This document shows positions 8,163-16,580 of a stretch of 64,000 nt of DNA, one piece after another. The stretch is from CAVVXX01 sp963707975 (GTDB lineage Bacteria > Pseudomonadota > Alphaproteobacteria > Micropepsales > Micropepsaceae), in contig OY970177.1 of the NCBI GenBank assembly GCA_963707975.1, positions 1,116,001 to 1,180,000 on the forward strand, given 5' to 3'. The first letter of the stretch is position 1, and each line of letters begins with the position of its first letter. Under the pieces are notes generated by a model, which saw only the letters and a program-made list of their open reading frames with translations, was not told where the DNA came from and searched no databases. The position numbers were made by a program, and so were the translations under genes.

Positions 8163-9171
8163 TCAGATCAGCTTGCCCATCGCCACCACGACGTCGGCCA
8201 TGCGGTTCGAGAAGCCCCATTCATTGTCGTACCACGCCATCACCCGCACCAGATTGCCTTCTATCACCTTGGTCTGATCGAGGGCGAAACTTGATGACGC
8301 GGGATCGTGGTTGAAATCATGGCTGACAAGGGGCGCCTCCACGATGTCGAGCACGCCTTTCAGTTCCTGCGCCGCCGCGCGCTTCATGGCGCCGTTGATT
8401 TCATCGACCGTGGTCGGCCGCCTGGAAACGATCTTCAGATCGATCACCGAAACATTGGGCGTCGGCACGCGGATGGAAACGCCGTCGAGCTTTCCTTTCA
8501 GTTCCGGCAGAACGAGCCCGATGGCCTTGGCGGCGCCGGTCGATGTCGGGATCATCGAAAGCGCGGCTGCACGCGCGCGGTAGAGATCCTTGTGCACCTG
8601 GTCAAGCGAGGGCTGGTCGTTGGTGTAGCTGTGTACGGTCGTCATAAATCCTTTTTCGATGCCAACCGTATCGTTCAGCACTTTCGCCACCGGCACGAGG
8701 CAATTGGTGGTGCAGGATGCGTTGGAAACCACGATGTGGTCCTTGGTCAGCTTCGTGTGGTTCACGCCATAAACGACCGTGATGTCGGCGCCGTCGGCGG
8801 GCGCGGAAACCAGCACGCGCTTGGCGCCGGCTGCGAGATGCGCGGAAGCTTTTTCCGTCGAGGTGAAGAGCCCGGTGCATTCCAGCGCGATGTCCACGGC
8901 CAATTCCTTGTGCGGCAATTCTGCGGGGCTGCGGATGGCCGTGACCTTGATCGCCTGGCCGTTAACGATCATGCGGTCGCCGTCCACTTTCACGTCGCGC
9001 GGAAAGCGGCCATGCACGGAATCGTAGCGCAGCAGATGCGCGTTGGTTTCGATGGGCGCGAGATCGTTGACGCCGACCACGGTCGATGTCCTTGCGGCCC
9101 GATTCCACGATCGCCCGCAACACTAGCCGCCCGATGCGGCCAAAGCCGTTGATCGCAACACGCACTGCCAT
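8163..9171 (-). CDS. gap: Type I glyceraldehyde-3-phosphate dehydrogenase, one frameshift
   Basis: Glyceraldehyde-3-phosphate dehydrogenase; the corrected protein would be 335 residues. The N-terminal NAD-binding motif MAVRVAINGFGRIGRLVLRA starts at 9171. One extra base near 9083 (GACCGTGG where GACGTGG is expected) separates it from VVGVNDLAPIETNAHLLRYDS and the rest, including the catalytic SNASCTTNCLVPVAKV. A single C insertion explains the break and no other change is needed, so this is likely a sequencing error rather than a pseudogene. It lies 11 bases downstream of the tkt stop. Confidence 0.9.
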
Positions 9172-9182
9172 GATGAACCTCG

Positions 9183-11224
9183 TTATTTCGCTTTCTGTAT
9201 CGCAACCAGCGCGGCTTCGGCTGCGGCTTCGGGGTGATTCCGAAATGCTTGTACAAGTCCTTGTACGGCGCGCTGGCGCCGAAGCCGTGCATGCCGATGA
9301 AGCAGCCAGCGGGGCCGGTGTAACGCTCCCAGCCAAAGGGCGCTGCCGCCTCGATGGCGACCTTAATGGTTCCGTGGCCTAGAACCCTGTCACGATATGT
9401 TTCGGGTTGTTCCTCGAACAATTCCCAGCATGGCATCGAAACGACGCGTGAAAGGATGCCCTTTTGCTTTCAGCAGTTCGCGCGCCTTCAGCGCGATCTC
9501 GACTTCCGATCCGGTGGCATGAAACGTCACGCTGCGCATTCGCCTCTTCCGCCAGCACATAGGCGCCACACGCGGAAAGATTTTCGGATGAGTGCCCGGT
9601 GCGCACGGTTGGGACATTCTGGCGCGTCAGCGCAAGGATGGAGGGCCGGTTCTTTTGCGCGAGCGCGAGTTCCCAGCATTCGGCGGTTTCCACGGCGTCG
9701 GCGGGGCGGAACACCAGCAGGTTCGGCATGGCGCGCAACGACGCCAGCTGTTCGACCGGCTGATGCGTGGGTCCGTCTTCGCCAAGACCAATCGAAGTCA
9801 TGCGTCATCACATGGATGACGCGTTGCCCCATGATGGCCGCCAGCCGGATAGCCGGACGGCAGTAATCGGAGAAAATCAAAAACGTGCCGGAATAGGGAA
9901 ATATGCCTCCGTGCAGCGCCATGCCGTTCATGGCGGCCGCCATGCCATGCTCGCGCACGCCATAATGGATATAGCGCCCGGAAAAATCGCCGGGCGTTAT
10001 ATCCTTCATGTCCTTGGTCTTGGTGTTGTTCGAGCCCGTTAAATCGGCCGAGCCGCCGATGGTGGCGGGCATGTGAGCGTTGATGACTTCCAGCGCCATT
10101 TCGGACGCCTTGCGCGTGGCGACGCTGGGTTTTTCGGCGGCGATTTTCTTTTTCAATTCGGCCAACGCGGGCGCAAGCGAGGCTGGGATTTCGCCCGCAA
10201 TCGCCTCATCGAAGGCCGCGCGCCTGGGCGATGAAGCACGGCGCGCTTCCCAGGATTTGCGCGCGGCATTTCCCCCGGCGCCGATGGCGCGCCATTGCGA
10301 CAGGATATCGGCCGGGATTTCGAATGCGGGATATGGCCAGTTGAGCGCAAGGCGCGCGCCCGCCACTTCTTCTGCGCCCAGCGCCTCGCCATGCGCCTTG
10401 GCGGTGCCTGCGCGCTTCGGCGCGCCGAATCCGATTGTTGTGCGGCACGCGATCAGCACAGGCTTGTTGCTCGCTTGCGCTTTTTGCAAGGCCGCAGCTA
10501 CTGCCGCCCCATCCATGCCGTCGACGCGCGCCGCCGCCCAGCCATAGGCTTCGAAACGTTCCAATACGTTGGTCGATTCCGTGAGCGCCGTGTCTCCATC
10601 AATCGAAACGTGATTGTCGTCGAACAGAACAATCAAACGATTGAGTTTCAGATGGCCGGCCAGGCTCGCCGCCTCGTGGCTGATGCCTTCCATCAGATCG
10701 CCGTCGCTGGCGATGACATAGGTGCGGTGATCGACCAGCTCGTCGCCGAAGCGCGCGTTCAATATCCGCTCGGCCAGCGCCATGCCGACGGCATTGCCGA
10801 AGCCCTGGCCCAAGGGGCCGGTCGTGGTTTCAACGCCGTCCGCGTGGCCATATTCAGGGTGGCCGGCGCACGGGCTGCCCAATTGGCGGAAGCGCCTGAT
10901 ATTATCCAGCGTAATGCTGGAATAGCCGGTGAGATAAAGCAGCGAATATAGCAGCATCGAGCCGTGGCCTGCCGACAGCACGAAGCGGTCGCGGTCGGGC
11001 CAATGGGGATCGGCCGGATCGAATTTCAAAAAGCGCGAGAACAAAACGGTCGCGGCATCGGCCATGCCCATCGGCATGCCGGGGTGGCCCGATTTCGCGG
11101 CCTCGACCGCATCCATGGAGAGCGCGCGGATGGCGTTGGCAAGCCGCCTTACGTCGGCAGGTTGCACGCCCGCGCCGTGGCCTGCTTCTGACGCCCTGGC
11201 CGGCAACGCGGAAACGCTGTCCAT
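9183..11224 (-). CDS. tkt: Transketolase, four indels in the C-terminal third
   Basis: Transketolase of the pentose phosphate or Calvin cycle, thiamine-diphosphate dependent; about 679 residues when corrected. The N-terminal part is intact: SGHPGMPMGMADAA, GHGSMLLYSLLYLTGY, and the ThDP/metal motif IASDGDLMEGISHEAASLAGH. The start at 11224 follows AAGGA at good spacing. Frame changes occur near 9800 (GACTTCGATT for GACTCGATT), 9530-9540 (one extra base, or loss of five from a GTGAC duplication), 9455 (AAAGGGC for AAAGGC) and 9236 (one G lost in CCGGAAG). With these repaired, the C-terminus reads ATGSEVEIAL, RVVSMPCWELFEEQ and GFGASAPYKDLYKHFGI as expected. Confidence 0.88.
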
Positions 11225-11377
11225 CGCATGAGTCCTTAAGGATATGCTGGCCTTAGCCAGCGTGGTTTCCCCCGTCAAGAGCGCGCCCGAATGCTCGCGC
11301 GCGATTGCCCTTTCTTGATGCGCCCCCTAAGGTGACCACTGGCTGCGGTCCCGCATTTCACGCACAGGATTCGGCGT

Positions 11378-11620
11378 TTGACCAGGCTCGAAACCGCCAT
11401 GAAACGATTCTCCGCCGCGCTCGAGCGGCTGGAGGCGTGCGCGTCGGCTTACACGGGCCACGGGGGCAACGGCAGCGCCGACCCCGATGTGGCGGCGTTG
11501 CGCGCGCGCATCGCCACTCTTGAGGAAGAAACGCGCGATATTGCGGGACTCACCGAAGAAGTCGAGGTCCGGCTCGATGGCGCGATTGCGGAAATCCGCT
11601 CGGTGCTGGATCGTCAATGA
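11378..11620 (+). CDS. DUF4164 family small coiled-coil protein
   Basis: An 80-residue predicted coiled-coil protein (LETAMKRFSAALERLEA, then VAALRARIATLEEETRDIAGLTEEVEVRLDGAIAEI). The family is found directly upstream of zapA in many alphaproteobacteria, and this gene is 90 bases upstream of zapA here. The TTG at 11378 gives the N-terminus MTRLETAM typical of the family; an ATG at 11399 is the alternative. Function is unknown; the position suggests a link with cell division. Confidence 0.7.
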   Translation: MTRLETAMKRFSAALERLEACASAYTGHGGNGSADPDVAALRARIATLEEETRDIAGLTEEVEVRLDGAIAEIRSVLDRQ

Positions 11621-11624
11621 CTGG

Positions 11625-11694
11625 CCTCACCCTTCGTCAAGCTCAGGGAGAGGCTTAGAGTTGCGCCTCATGCTGAGCCTGTCGAAGCATGAGG
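11625..11694. repeat. Intergenic repeat family A, two-part element
   Basis: Second copy of the two-part element: CCTCACCCTTCGTCAAGCTC then AGGGAGAGG (11625-11653), and a hairpin arm pair CCTCATGCT / AGCATGAGG (11666-11694) around GAGCCTGTCGA. It sits between DUF4164 and zapA and ends just before the zapA Shine-Dalgarno sequence. Confidence 0.75.
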
Positions 11695-11710
11695 CATGAA
11701 GGAGGCGTCC

Positions 11711-12067
11711 ATGCCGCTCGTCAACGTCCTCGTCAACAATCATGCGTATACGGTAGCCTGCGACGAAGGCGAAGAAGAACATTTGCGCGCGCTGGCGAAA
11801 TTCGTCGACACCCGCGTGCGCCAGTTGGTCGAGACGGTGGGCCAGGTGGGCGACGCGCGGCTGCTGCTGATGGCGAGCCTGGTTATCGCCGACGAAATGT
11901 CGGAAGCGATGAGCCGCCTGGAAGAACGCGACAAGGAAATGGCCGCGCTCAAAAACGCGCCCGCGCACGGCGCGAACAGCCAAAGCACCGAAGACATGCT
12001 GGCCGATGCGCTGGAAAAAGCCACCCGCCAGATCGAGGATATTGCCCAGCGCCTCAAGCACGCCTAA
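11711..12067 (+). CDS. zapA: Cell division protein ZapA
   Basis: A 118-residue ZapA, a cytoplasmic Z-ring associated protein that bundles FtsZ filaments. The N-terminal domain (PLVNVLVNNHAYTVACDEGEEEHLRALAKFVDTRV) is followed by a long helix, typical of ZapA. The ATG at 11711 lies after a strong AAGGAGG ribosome binding site; an in-frame ATG at 11696 precedes that site and is not used. The zapA - 6S RNA - fau order is conserved in many Proteobacteria. Confidence 0.9.
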   Translation: MPLVNVLVNNHAYTVACDEGEEEHLRALAKFVDTRVRQLVETVGQVGDARLLLMASLVIADEMSEAMSRLEERDKEMAALKNAPAHGANSQSTEDMLADALEKATRQIEDIAQRLKHA

Positions 12068-12068
12068 C

Positions 12069-12248
12069 GTGGCCTCGGGCGGGTACTGCACCGCGCGTCA
12101 GGATCGTGATGCCCAGGGGCCTTAATGGTACTCATAGGGAGCTGTCCCTGACCGGAACCGTGGTTCCGGACATATGGCGCCCACCTGCTACGGCAGGCCC
12201 GTGAGGATCCGATATCCAACGGCGAACCGCGGTCCCGCCCACTTTATT
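12069..12248 (+). ncRNA. ssrS: 6S RNA (SsrS)
   Basis: The 180 bases between zapA and fau match the conserved location of 6S RNA, which binds sigma-70 RNA polymerase holoenzyme by mimicking an open promoter. The ends pair: GGGCGGG (12077-12083) with CCCGCCC (12234-12240). Inside are strong hairpins, CCGGAACC/GGTTCCGG (12152-12169) and CCTGC/GCAGG, arranged as an extended rod with an internal bubble. Assignment rests on position and fold; the exact ends are approximate. Confidence 0.75.
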
Positions 12249-12251
12249 TTC

Positions 12252-12824
12252 ATGAACCTAGCCCAGCAAAAACAGGAATTGCGGAACGAAGCGCGCGCGG
12301 CGCGCGCGAAGCTGAAGGCTTCCGCGCCCGATGCGGCGCGCGCCATCGCCAAGAATTTTATCACTTCGATTCCGCTGCTCTCGAATGTTGTCATCGCCGG
12401 TTATATCGCCGCGCATGACGAGATCGATCCCAGGCAATTGGTTACGGCGTTGCGCTGGCGCGGGGCGGCGATCGCACTGCCGCGCGTGGCAGCGAAAGGC
12501 GGCCCGCTTGCGTTTCATCGCTGGGAGCAAAAGGCGGCGCCCATTATAGGCGCTTATGGTTTGTTCGAGGCCGCGCCCGATTGGCCGCCCATCAAGCCTA
12601 GTGTAGTACTCGTGCCTTTGCTTGCCTTCGATGAGGATGGTTACCGCCTGGGCTATGGCGGCGGCTATTACGACCGCAGCCTGCGCGCATTGCGCGAAAC
12701 GGGCTCTGTACTGGCCGTAGGCTTGAGCTATGAAGGGCAGGAGATCGCGCGTATCCCGCACGAAGCCACCGACGAAAAGCTCGATTGGATCGTGACCGAA
12801 AAGGGCGCTAGGAAGTTCGGCTAG
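12252..12824 (+). CDS. fau: 5-formyltetrahydrofolate cyclo-ligase
   Basis: A 190-residue MTHFS (YgfA) family enzyme converting 5-formyl-THF to 5,10-methenyl-THF with ATP. The family signature LLAFDEDGYRLGYGGGYYDR is present near the C-terminus. The ATG at 12252 directly follows the 6S RNA region, as expected for 6S-fau co-transcription. The next gene begins immediately after its stop codon (TAG ATG). Confidence 0.9.
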   Translation: MNLAQQKQELRNEARAARAKLKASAPDAARAIAKNFITSIPLLSNVVIAGYIAAHDEIDPRQLVTALRWRGAAIALPRVAAKGGPLAFHRWEQKAAPIIGAYGLFEAAPDWPPIKPSVVLVPLLAFDEDGYRLGYGGGYYDRSLRALRETGSVLAVGLSYEGQEIARIPHEATDEKLDWIVTEKGARKFG

Positions 12825-13640
12825 ATGCGCATTCTCTTTTTAGGCGACATTATCGGCCGCGCGGGCCGCGACGTGGTGGCGGCGCAGCTGCCCGCTTTGC
12901 GCGAAAACCTGAAGCTCGATTTCGTCATTGCCAACGGCGAGAACGCGGCGGGCGGCTTCGGCACCACGCGCGCGGTGGCCAACGATCTCTTCGCCTGCGG
13001 CATCGACATGCTGACAAGCGGCAATCACTGGATGGACCAGCGCGAAATCCTCACCTTCATCAATGACGAAGACCGCATCCTGCGGCCACGCAATTATCCG
13101 CCTGGCACGCCGGGGCGCGGCGCCTGCATTTATCAGGCGAAGAATGGCGGGCGCATTCTGGTCATCAACGTCATGGGCCGCGTTTACATGGACCCGCTCG
13201 ACGATCCCTTTGCCGCGGCGGACGCGGAACTCTCCGCCTGCCCCTTGCGCGAGGGGGCCGACGCCATCGTGGTGGACATGCACGCGGAAGCGACTTCGGA
13301 AAAAATGGCGATGGGCCATTTCTGCGATGGGCGCGCAAGTTTTGTCGTTGGCACGCACACACACGTGCCGACGGCGGACGCGCAAATCTTGCCTGGCGGC
13401 ACGGCGTATCTGACGGATGCCGGCGCCTGCGCCGATTTCGATTCCGTCATTGGCATGGACAAGGAAGAACCGCTCCAACGCTTCACCAAGAAAATGTCGT
13501 CGGGGCGTATGACGCCGGCCTTGGGCCCCGCGACTTTGTGCGGCGTATTCGTGGAAACGCATGACAAGACAGGCCTGGCCCGCCGCATCGAACCCGTGCG
13601 CGTAGGCGGGCGTCTCAAACCCGTGCTGCCGGAAACATAA
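12825..13640 (+). CDS. YmdB-like (TIGR00282) metallophosphoesterase
   Basis: A 271-residue calcineurin-like phosphoesterase of the TIGR00282 family, to which Bacillus YmdB, a 2',3'-cyclic nucleotide phosphodiesterase, belongs. Metal ligands are visible: GDIIGRAGR at the start, NGENAAGG, TSGNHWMDQ, DMHAEATSEK and GTHTHVPTAD. It abuts fau. Natural substrate in alphaproteobacteria is unknown. Confidence 0.85.
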   Translation: MRILFLGDIIGRAGRDVVAAQLPALRENLKLDFVIANGENAAGGFGTTRAVANDLFACGIDMLTSGNHWMDQREILTFINDEDRILRPRNYPPGTPGRGACIYQAKNGGRILVINVMGRVYMDPLDDPFAAADAELSACPLREGADAIVVDMHAEATSEKMAMGHFCDGRASFVVGTHTHVPTADAQILPGGTAYLTDAGACADFDSVIGMDKEEPLQRFTKKMSSGRMTPALGPATLCGVFVETHDKTGLARRIEPVRVGGRLKPVLPET

Positions 13641-13790
13641 AAAGACCCCGCGGCCGGATTTGGGGGGAGGGGGCTCCAACCGCGGGGAACGGCAGGTCGG
13701 GCAAAGCCCTAGCTGCCGATTGCTATGTAGGTACGAACAGGTGGATTTCCAGTCTCGAGAAATCCATGAAAACAGAACGTTTTCAAAAGG
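13641..13790 (+). other. Structured intergenic region with successive hairpins
   Basis: Between the phosphoesterase gene and yebC, four consecutive inverted repeats can fold: CCCCGCGG (13646-13653) with CCGCGGGG (13680-13687); GGCAG...GCCC/CTGCC around 13691-13718; GGATTT/AAATCC near 13742-13764; and GAAAAC/GTTTTC near 13769. The first could be a transcription terminator without a clear U-tract. The whole could be a small RNA or a yebC leader. No coding signal is seen. Confidence 0.4.
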
Positions 13791-13832
13791 ACGGAGTTCC
13801 GCTATTTCACCCGCGCGTAGGGCGAGGCGTTC

Positions 13833-14582
13833 ATGGCAGGCCATTCCCAGTTCAAAAACATCATGTTCAGGAAGAACCGGCAGGACGCGCAAAAGTCCAA
13901 GCTGTTCTCCAAGCTCAGCCGCGAAATCACCGTCTCGGCCAAACTGGGCATGCCCGATCCAGAGCACAACCCGCGTCTGCGAGCGGCGATCGCGGCGGCC
14001 AAGGCGCAAAGCATGTCGAAGGATGTGATCGAGCGCGCCATCCGCAGGGCGCAAGGGGGCGAGGCCGAGAATTACGAAGAAGTGCGCTATGAAGGCTATG
14101 GGCCGGGCGGCGTTGCCCTCATCGTCGAAGCGCTCACCGACAACCGCAACCGCACGGCCAGCGACGTGCGCGCGGCGTTCTCGAAATATGGCGGCGCGCT
14201 GGGCGAGGCGGGCTCGGTTGCTTACCTGTTCAGCCGTATGGGTTCGATTGTGTATCCGGCCAAGGCGGGGACCGCCGACGCCATGCTGGAGGCGGCGATC
14301 GAGGCGGGCGCGGAGGAAGTGGTTTCCACCAAAGAGTCCCACGAATTCCTTTGCAGGCAGGAAGATTTCACGTCTGTCCGCGACGCGCTGGAAGCGAAAC
14401 TCGGCCCGCCGCAATCGGCGGTAATCGTCTGGCGGCCGCTCGATAACGTGCCGGTGAGCGACGAGCACGCGGTTTCGCTGCTGAAATTGCTCGATGTGCT
14501 GGAAGACCACGACGACGTACAGAACGTCTACGCCAATTATGAAATGTCGGACGCGCTGATGGAAAAGCTCTCGGCGGCGTGA
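13833..14582 (+). CDS. yebC: YebC/PmpR family regulatory protein
   Basis: A 249-residue YebC family protein, starting MAGHSQFKNIMFRKNRQDAQKSKLFSKL. The family comprises transcriptional regulators (PmpR) and, for some members, factors acting on ribosomes at proline-rich sequences. Full length, with the DNFxxRQEDF-type segment near LCRQEDFTSVRDALEAK. It precedes ruvC, the common yebC-ruvCAB arrangement. Confidence 0.92.
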   Translation: MAGHSQFKNIMFRKNRQDAQKSKLFSKLSREITVSAKLGMPDPEHNPRLRAAIAAAKAQSMSKDVIERAIRRAQGGEAENYEEVRYEGYGPGGVALIVEALTDNRNRTASDVRAAFSKYGGALGEAGSVAYLFSRMGSIVYPAKAGTADAMLEAAIEAGAEEVVSTKESHEFLCRQEDFTSVRDALEAKLGPPQSAVIVWRPLDNVPVSDEHAVSLLKLLDVLEDHDDVQNVYANYEMSDALMEKLSAA

Positions 14583-14782
14583 CAGTGCTGAAACCGTATG
14601 AAATCGTCGCACTGGCCATTTTTTTTGCGGTCGCTATCGCATTGGCGGCGCCGCAATTCGGCAACTCGTATTTTTGGGCTGTACTCGTGGGCGATTGCCC
14701 AAAGAGTCTTTCCGCTCAGGCGCCCGCAAAATGCCAGCCACCCAGAATCCGGGGGATGGGCAGGTTCTTGCTTGGGCATTAG
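14579..14782 (+). CDS. Small membrane protein, doubtful
   Basis: A 67-codon frame beginning with GTG overlapping the yebC stop codon, with one predicted membrane helix (IVALAIFFAVAIALAAP) followed by a basic tail. The overlap with yebC and the hydrophobic N-terminus make it a plausible coupled gene, but I recognise no family and the C-terminal half looks non-coding. A second GTG at 14585 is also possible. Confidence 0.35.
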   Translation: MTVLKPYEIVALAIFFAVAIALAAPQFGNSYFWAVLVGDCPKSLSAQAPAKCQPPRIRGMGRFLLGH

Positions 14783-14866
14783 CGATTCAGCAGCCTAAAC
14801 ATATTGCAGCTTGCGTCCGGTATGACTGACACTGGCGTACCTGATTCGTTTTAGGCGGGCGTTCAC

Positions 14867-15379
14867 ATGGAGTCCTTGCGCGTTATGGGGTGCGATCCGG
14901 GCCTTGGCTGCACCGGATGGGGCGTGATCGAAATTGCCGGCCACAAGCTTGCCCACATCGCCAATGGCGTGATTGAAACCACGCCGGCGGATTCGCTGGG
15001 CGTGCGGCTGGCAGCGCTTCACGTCGCGCTCGCCGAAATCATCCGCGCGCATTCCCCCGATGCCGTCGCGGTGGAGCAGGCTTTCGTGCACAAGGATCCA
15101 TCGGCTGCGTTGAAACTGGGCCACGCGCGCGCGGTGGCGCTGCTGGCGGCGGCCGAAGCAGGCCTGGAGATCGCCGAATACACGCCCAACCACGTCAAGA
15201 AATCGGTGGTGGGCGTCGGCCATGCGAGCAAGGAGCAGATCCAGGCGATGGTGCGGCGGCTGCTTCCCCTAGCGCGCTTCGAAGCCGCCGATGCGGCGGA
15301 TGCGCTGGCCGTCGCCATCGCGCACGCGCATCTTTCGCGCACCAACGCGCGCATTGCGGCGGCCATGGTGGCGTTATGA
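14867..15379 (+). CDS. ruvC: Holliday junction endodeoxyribonuclease RuvC
   Basis: A 170-residue RuvC resolvase that cleaves four-way junctions with RuvAB. The catalytic acidic residues are in MGCDPGLGCTGWG, in VAVEQAF and in the C-terminal DAADALAVAIAHAH. It overlaps ruvA by four bases (ATGA-type coupling), the first of a ruvC-ruvA-ruvB operon. Confidence 0.96.
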   Translation: MESLRVMGCDPGLGCTGWGVIEIAGHKLAHIANGVIETTPADSLGVRLAALHVALAEIIRAHSPDAVAVEQAFVHKDPSAALKLGHARAVALLAAAEAGLEIAEYTPNHVKKSVVGVGHASKEQIQAMVRRLLPLARFEAADAADALAVAIAHAHLSRTNARIAAAMVAL

Positions 15380-15984
15380 TCGGCAAGCTTGCCGGCCGCG
15401 TGGATAGTGTCGGAACGGATCACGTCATCCTTGACGTCGGCGGCGTGGGTTACCTCGTGCATTGCCCGTCTTCCACCTTGTCGAAGCTCATGGCTGGCGC
15501 CAATGCCAGCCTCGCTATCGAAACCAAGGTCAGCGACGAGGCCATCCGACTTTACGGATTTTCTTCTGCGGAAGAGCGCGACTGGTTTCGCCTGCTGCAA
15601 ACTGTGCAAGGCGTGGGCGCGCGCGTGGCTCTGTCATTGCTCAGCGCGCTTTCGGTGCGTGAGCTCGAACGCGCGATTGTGCTGGGCGACAAGGCGGTGG
15701 TGGGGCGCGCGCAGAATGTCGGGCCCAAGCTCGCGCTCCGCCTCGTCACCGAATTGAAAGACAAGGCGCCTTCGCTGCTGATGAAAACCCATGGCGCGGA
15801 AGCCGCGAGCAATGTGCATGTGCTGATTCCGAGGCCCACTGAGAGCGACGCGGTCGCGGCCCTTATCAAGCTCGGCTACAGCCAGGGCACGGCGGCCGAA
15901 GCGGTGGTGCGCGCGGGCCAGAGCCTAGGCGAAGCGCCGCTCGAATCGCTTATTAAGGAATCCCTGCGGCAACTGGCGCGCTAG
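15376..15984 (+). CDS. ruvA: Holliday junction DNA helicase subunit RuvA
   Basis: A 202-residue RuvA, the tetrameric junction-binding subunit of the branch migration motor. The N-terminal OB fold (MIGKLAGRVDSVGTDHVILDVGGVGYLV), the two helix-hairpin-helix motifs (VQGVGARVALSLLS and VGPKLALRLVTELKDK) and the C-terminal domain that regulates RuvB (ESDAVAALIKLGYSQGTAAEAV) are all present. Unusually it is separated from ruvB by a toxin-antitoxin pair. Confidence 0.95.
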   Translation: MIGKLAGRVDSVGTDHVILDVGGVGYLVHCPSSTLSKLMAGANASLAIETKVSDEAIRLYGFSSAEERDWFRLLQTVQGVGARVALSLLSALSVRELERAIVLGDKAVVGRAQNVGPKLALRLVTELKDKAPSLLMKTHGAEAASNVHVLIPRPTESDAVAALIKLGYSQGTAAEAVVRAGQSLGEAPLESLIKESLRQLAR

Positions 15985-16029
15985 CATTTGACTTTGTGAT
16001 TTTTTGTACATACAATAATTAGGCTTAAA

Positions 16030-16287
16030 ATGGACTTCGAATGGGACGAGGAAAAGCGTGAAGCGAATGTCGCCAAGCATGGCATTGATTTCGTCGCTGT
16101 CGAAAAGTTCGATTTCGAAACGGCACTCATCGCTGCAGATGACCGCTATGTATACGGTGAGAAACGCGAAATCGCCTTGGGTTTTATCGGGTCGCGGCTT
16201 CACGTTCGCATCTTTCACCGGCGAGCGGGAAAAGTTCGGGTAATCAGTTTGCGCAAGGCCAATGAACGTGAGATCCAGGCAATATGA
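16030..16287 (+). CDS. brnT: BrnT family toxin
   Basis: An 85-residue type II toxin of the BrnT family, ribosome-dependent or RNase-like enzymes with a RelE-type fold. The typical start FEWDEEKREANVAKHGIDF and the YVYGEKREIALGFI and VRVISLRKANEREI strands are clear. Its stop overlaps the brnA start (ATGA). The toxin gene comes first, as usual for BrnTA. The 45 bases upstream are AT-rich (TTTTTTGTACATACAATAA) compared with the surroundings and hold a TGTACATACA palindrome-like site, a candidate autoregulatory operator. Confidence 0.88.
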   Translation: MDFEWDEEKREANVAKHGIDFVAVEKFDFETALIAADDRYVYGEKREIALGFIGSRLHVRIFHRRAGKVRVISLRKANEREIQAI

Positions 16288-16580
16288 GTCGAAGACCGCA
16301 TAAACCGCCGCACATCTCCCAGCGTAACTGGGAGGCCGTGGATTCCCCGCCTTTAAGCGATGCGGTACTGAAAAGAATGCGGCCCGCGATAGAAGTCGTG
16401 CCCGAAATTGTCGAGGCCTATCGCCGTTCGCGTGGGCGGCCGCCGAAGGCCGAAACCAAAGTGCCAGTGACCATTCGTCTCGATGCCAAAGTCGTCGAAG
16501 CCTTTCGCGCCACCGGGCGGGGCTGGCAAACACGGATAAACGATATTCTGGCGCGCTCGTTGCGCCGGCGGGCCGGCTGA
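16284..16580 (+). CDS. brnA: BrnA family antitoxin
   Basis: A 98-residue BrnA antitoxin, which binds BrnT and represses the pair's promoter. The C-terminal ribbon-helix-helix DNA-binding part is visible (VPVTIRLDAKVVEAFRATGRGWQTRINDILARSL). The stop codon overlaps the ruvB start (TGATG), so brnT, brnA and ruvB are chained by four-base or one-base overlaps. Confidence 0.88.
   Translation: MSRRPHKPPHISQRNWEAVDSPPLSDAVLKRMRPAIEVVPEIVEAYRRSRGRPPKAETKVPVTIRLDAKVVEAFRATGRGWQTRINDILARSLRRRAG

Noticed and set aside
12840..14612. A 590-codon open frame on the minus strand
   Set aside because: It is antisense to the YmdB-like and yebC genes, has no recognisable domain, and its His/Arg/Ala-rich composition is that of a shadow frame in GC-rich DNA.
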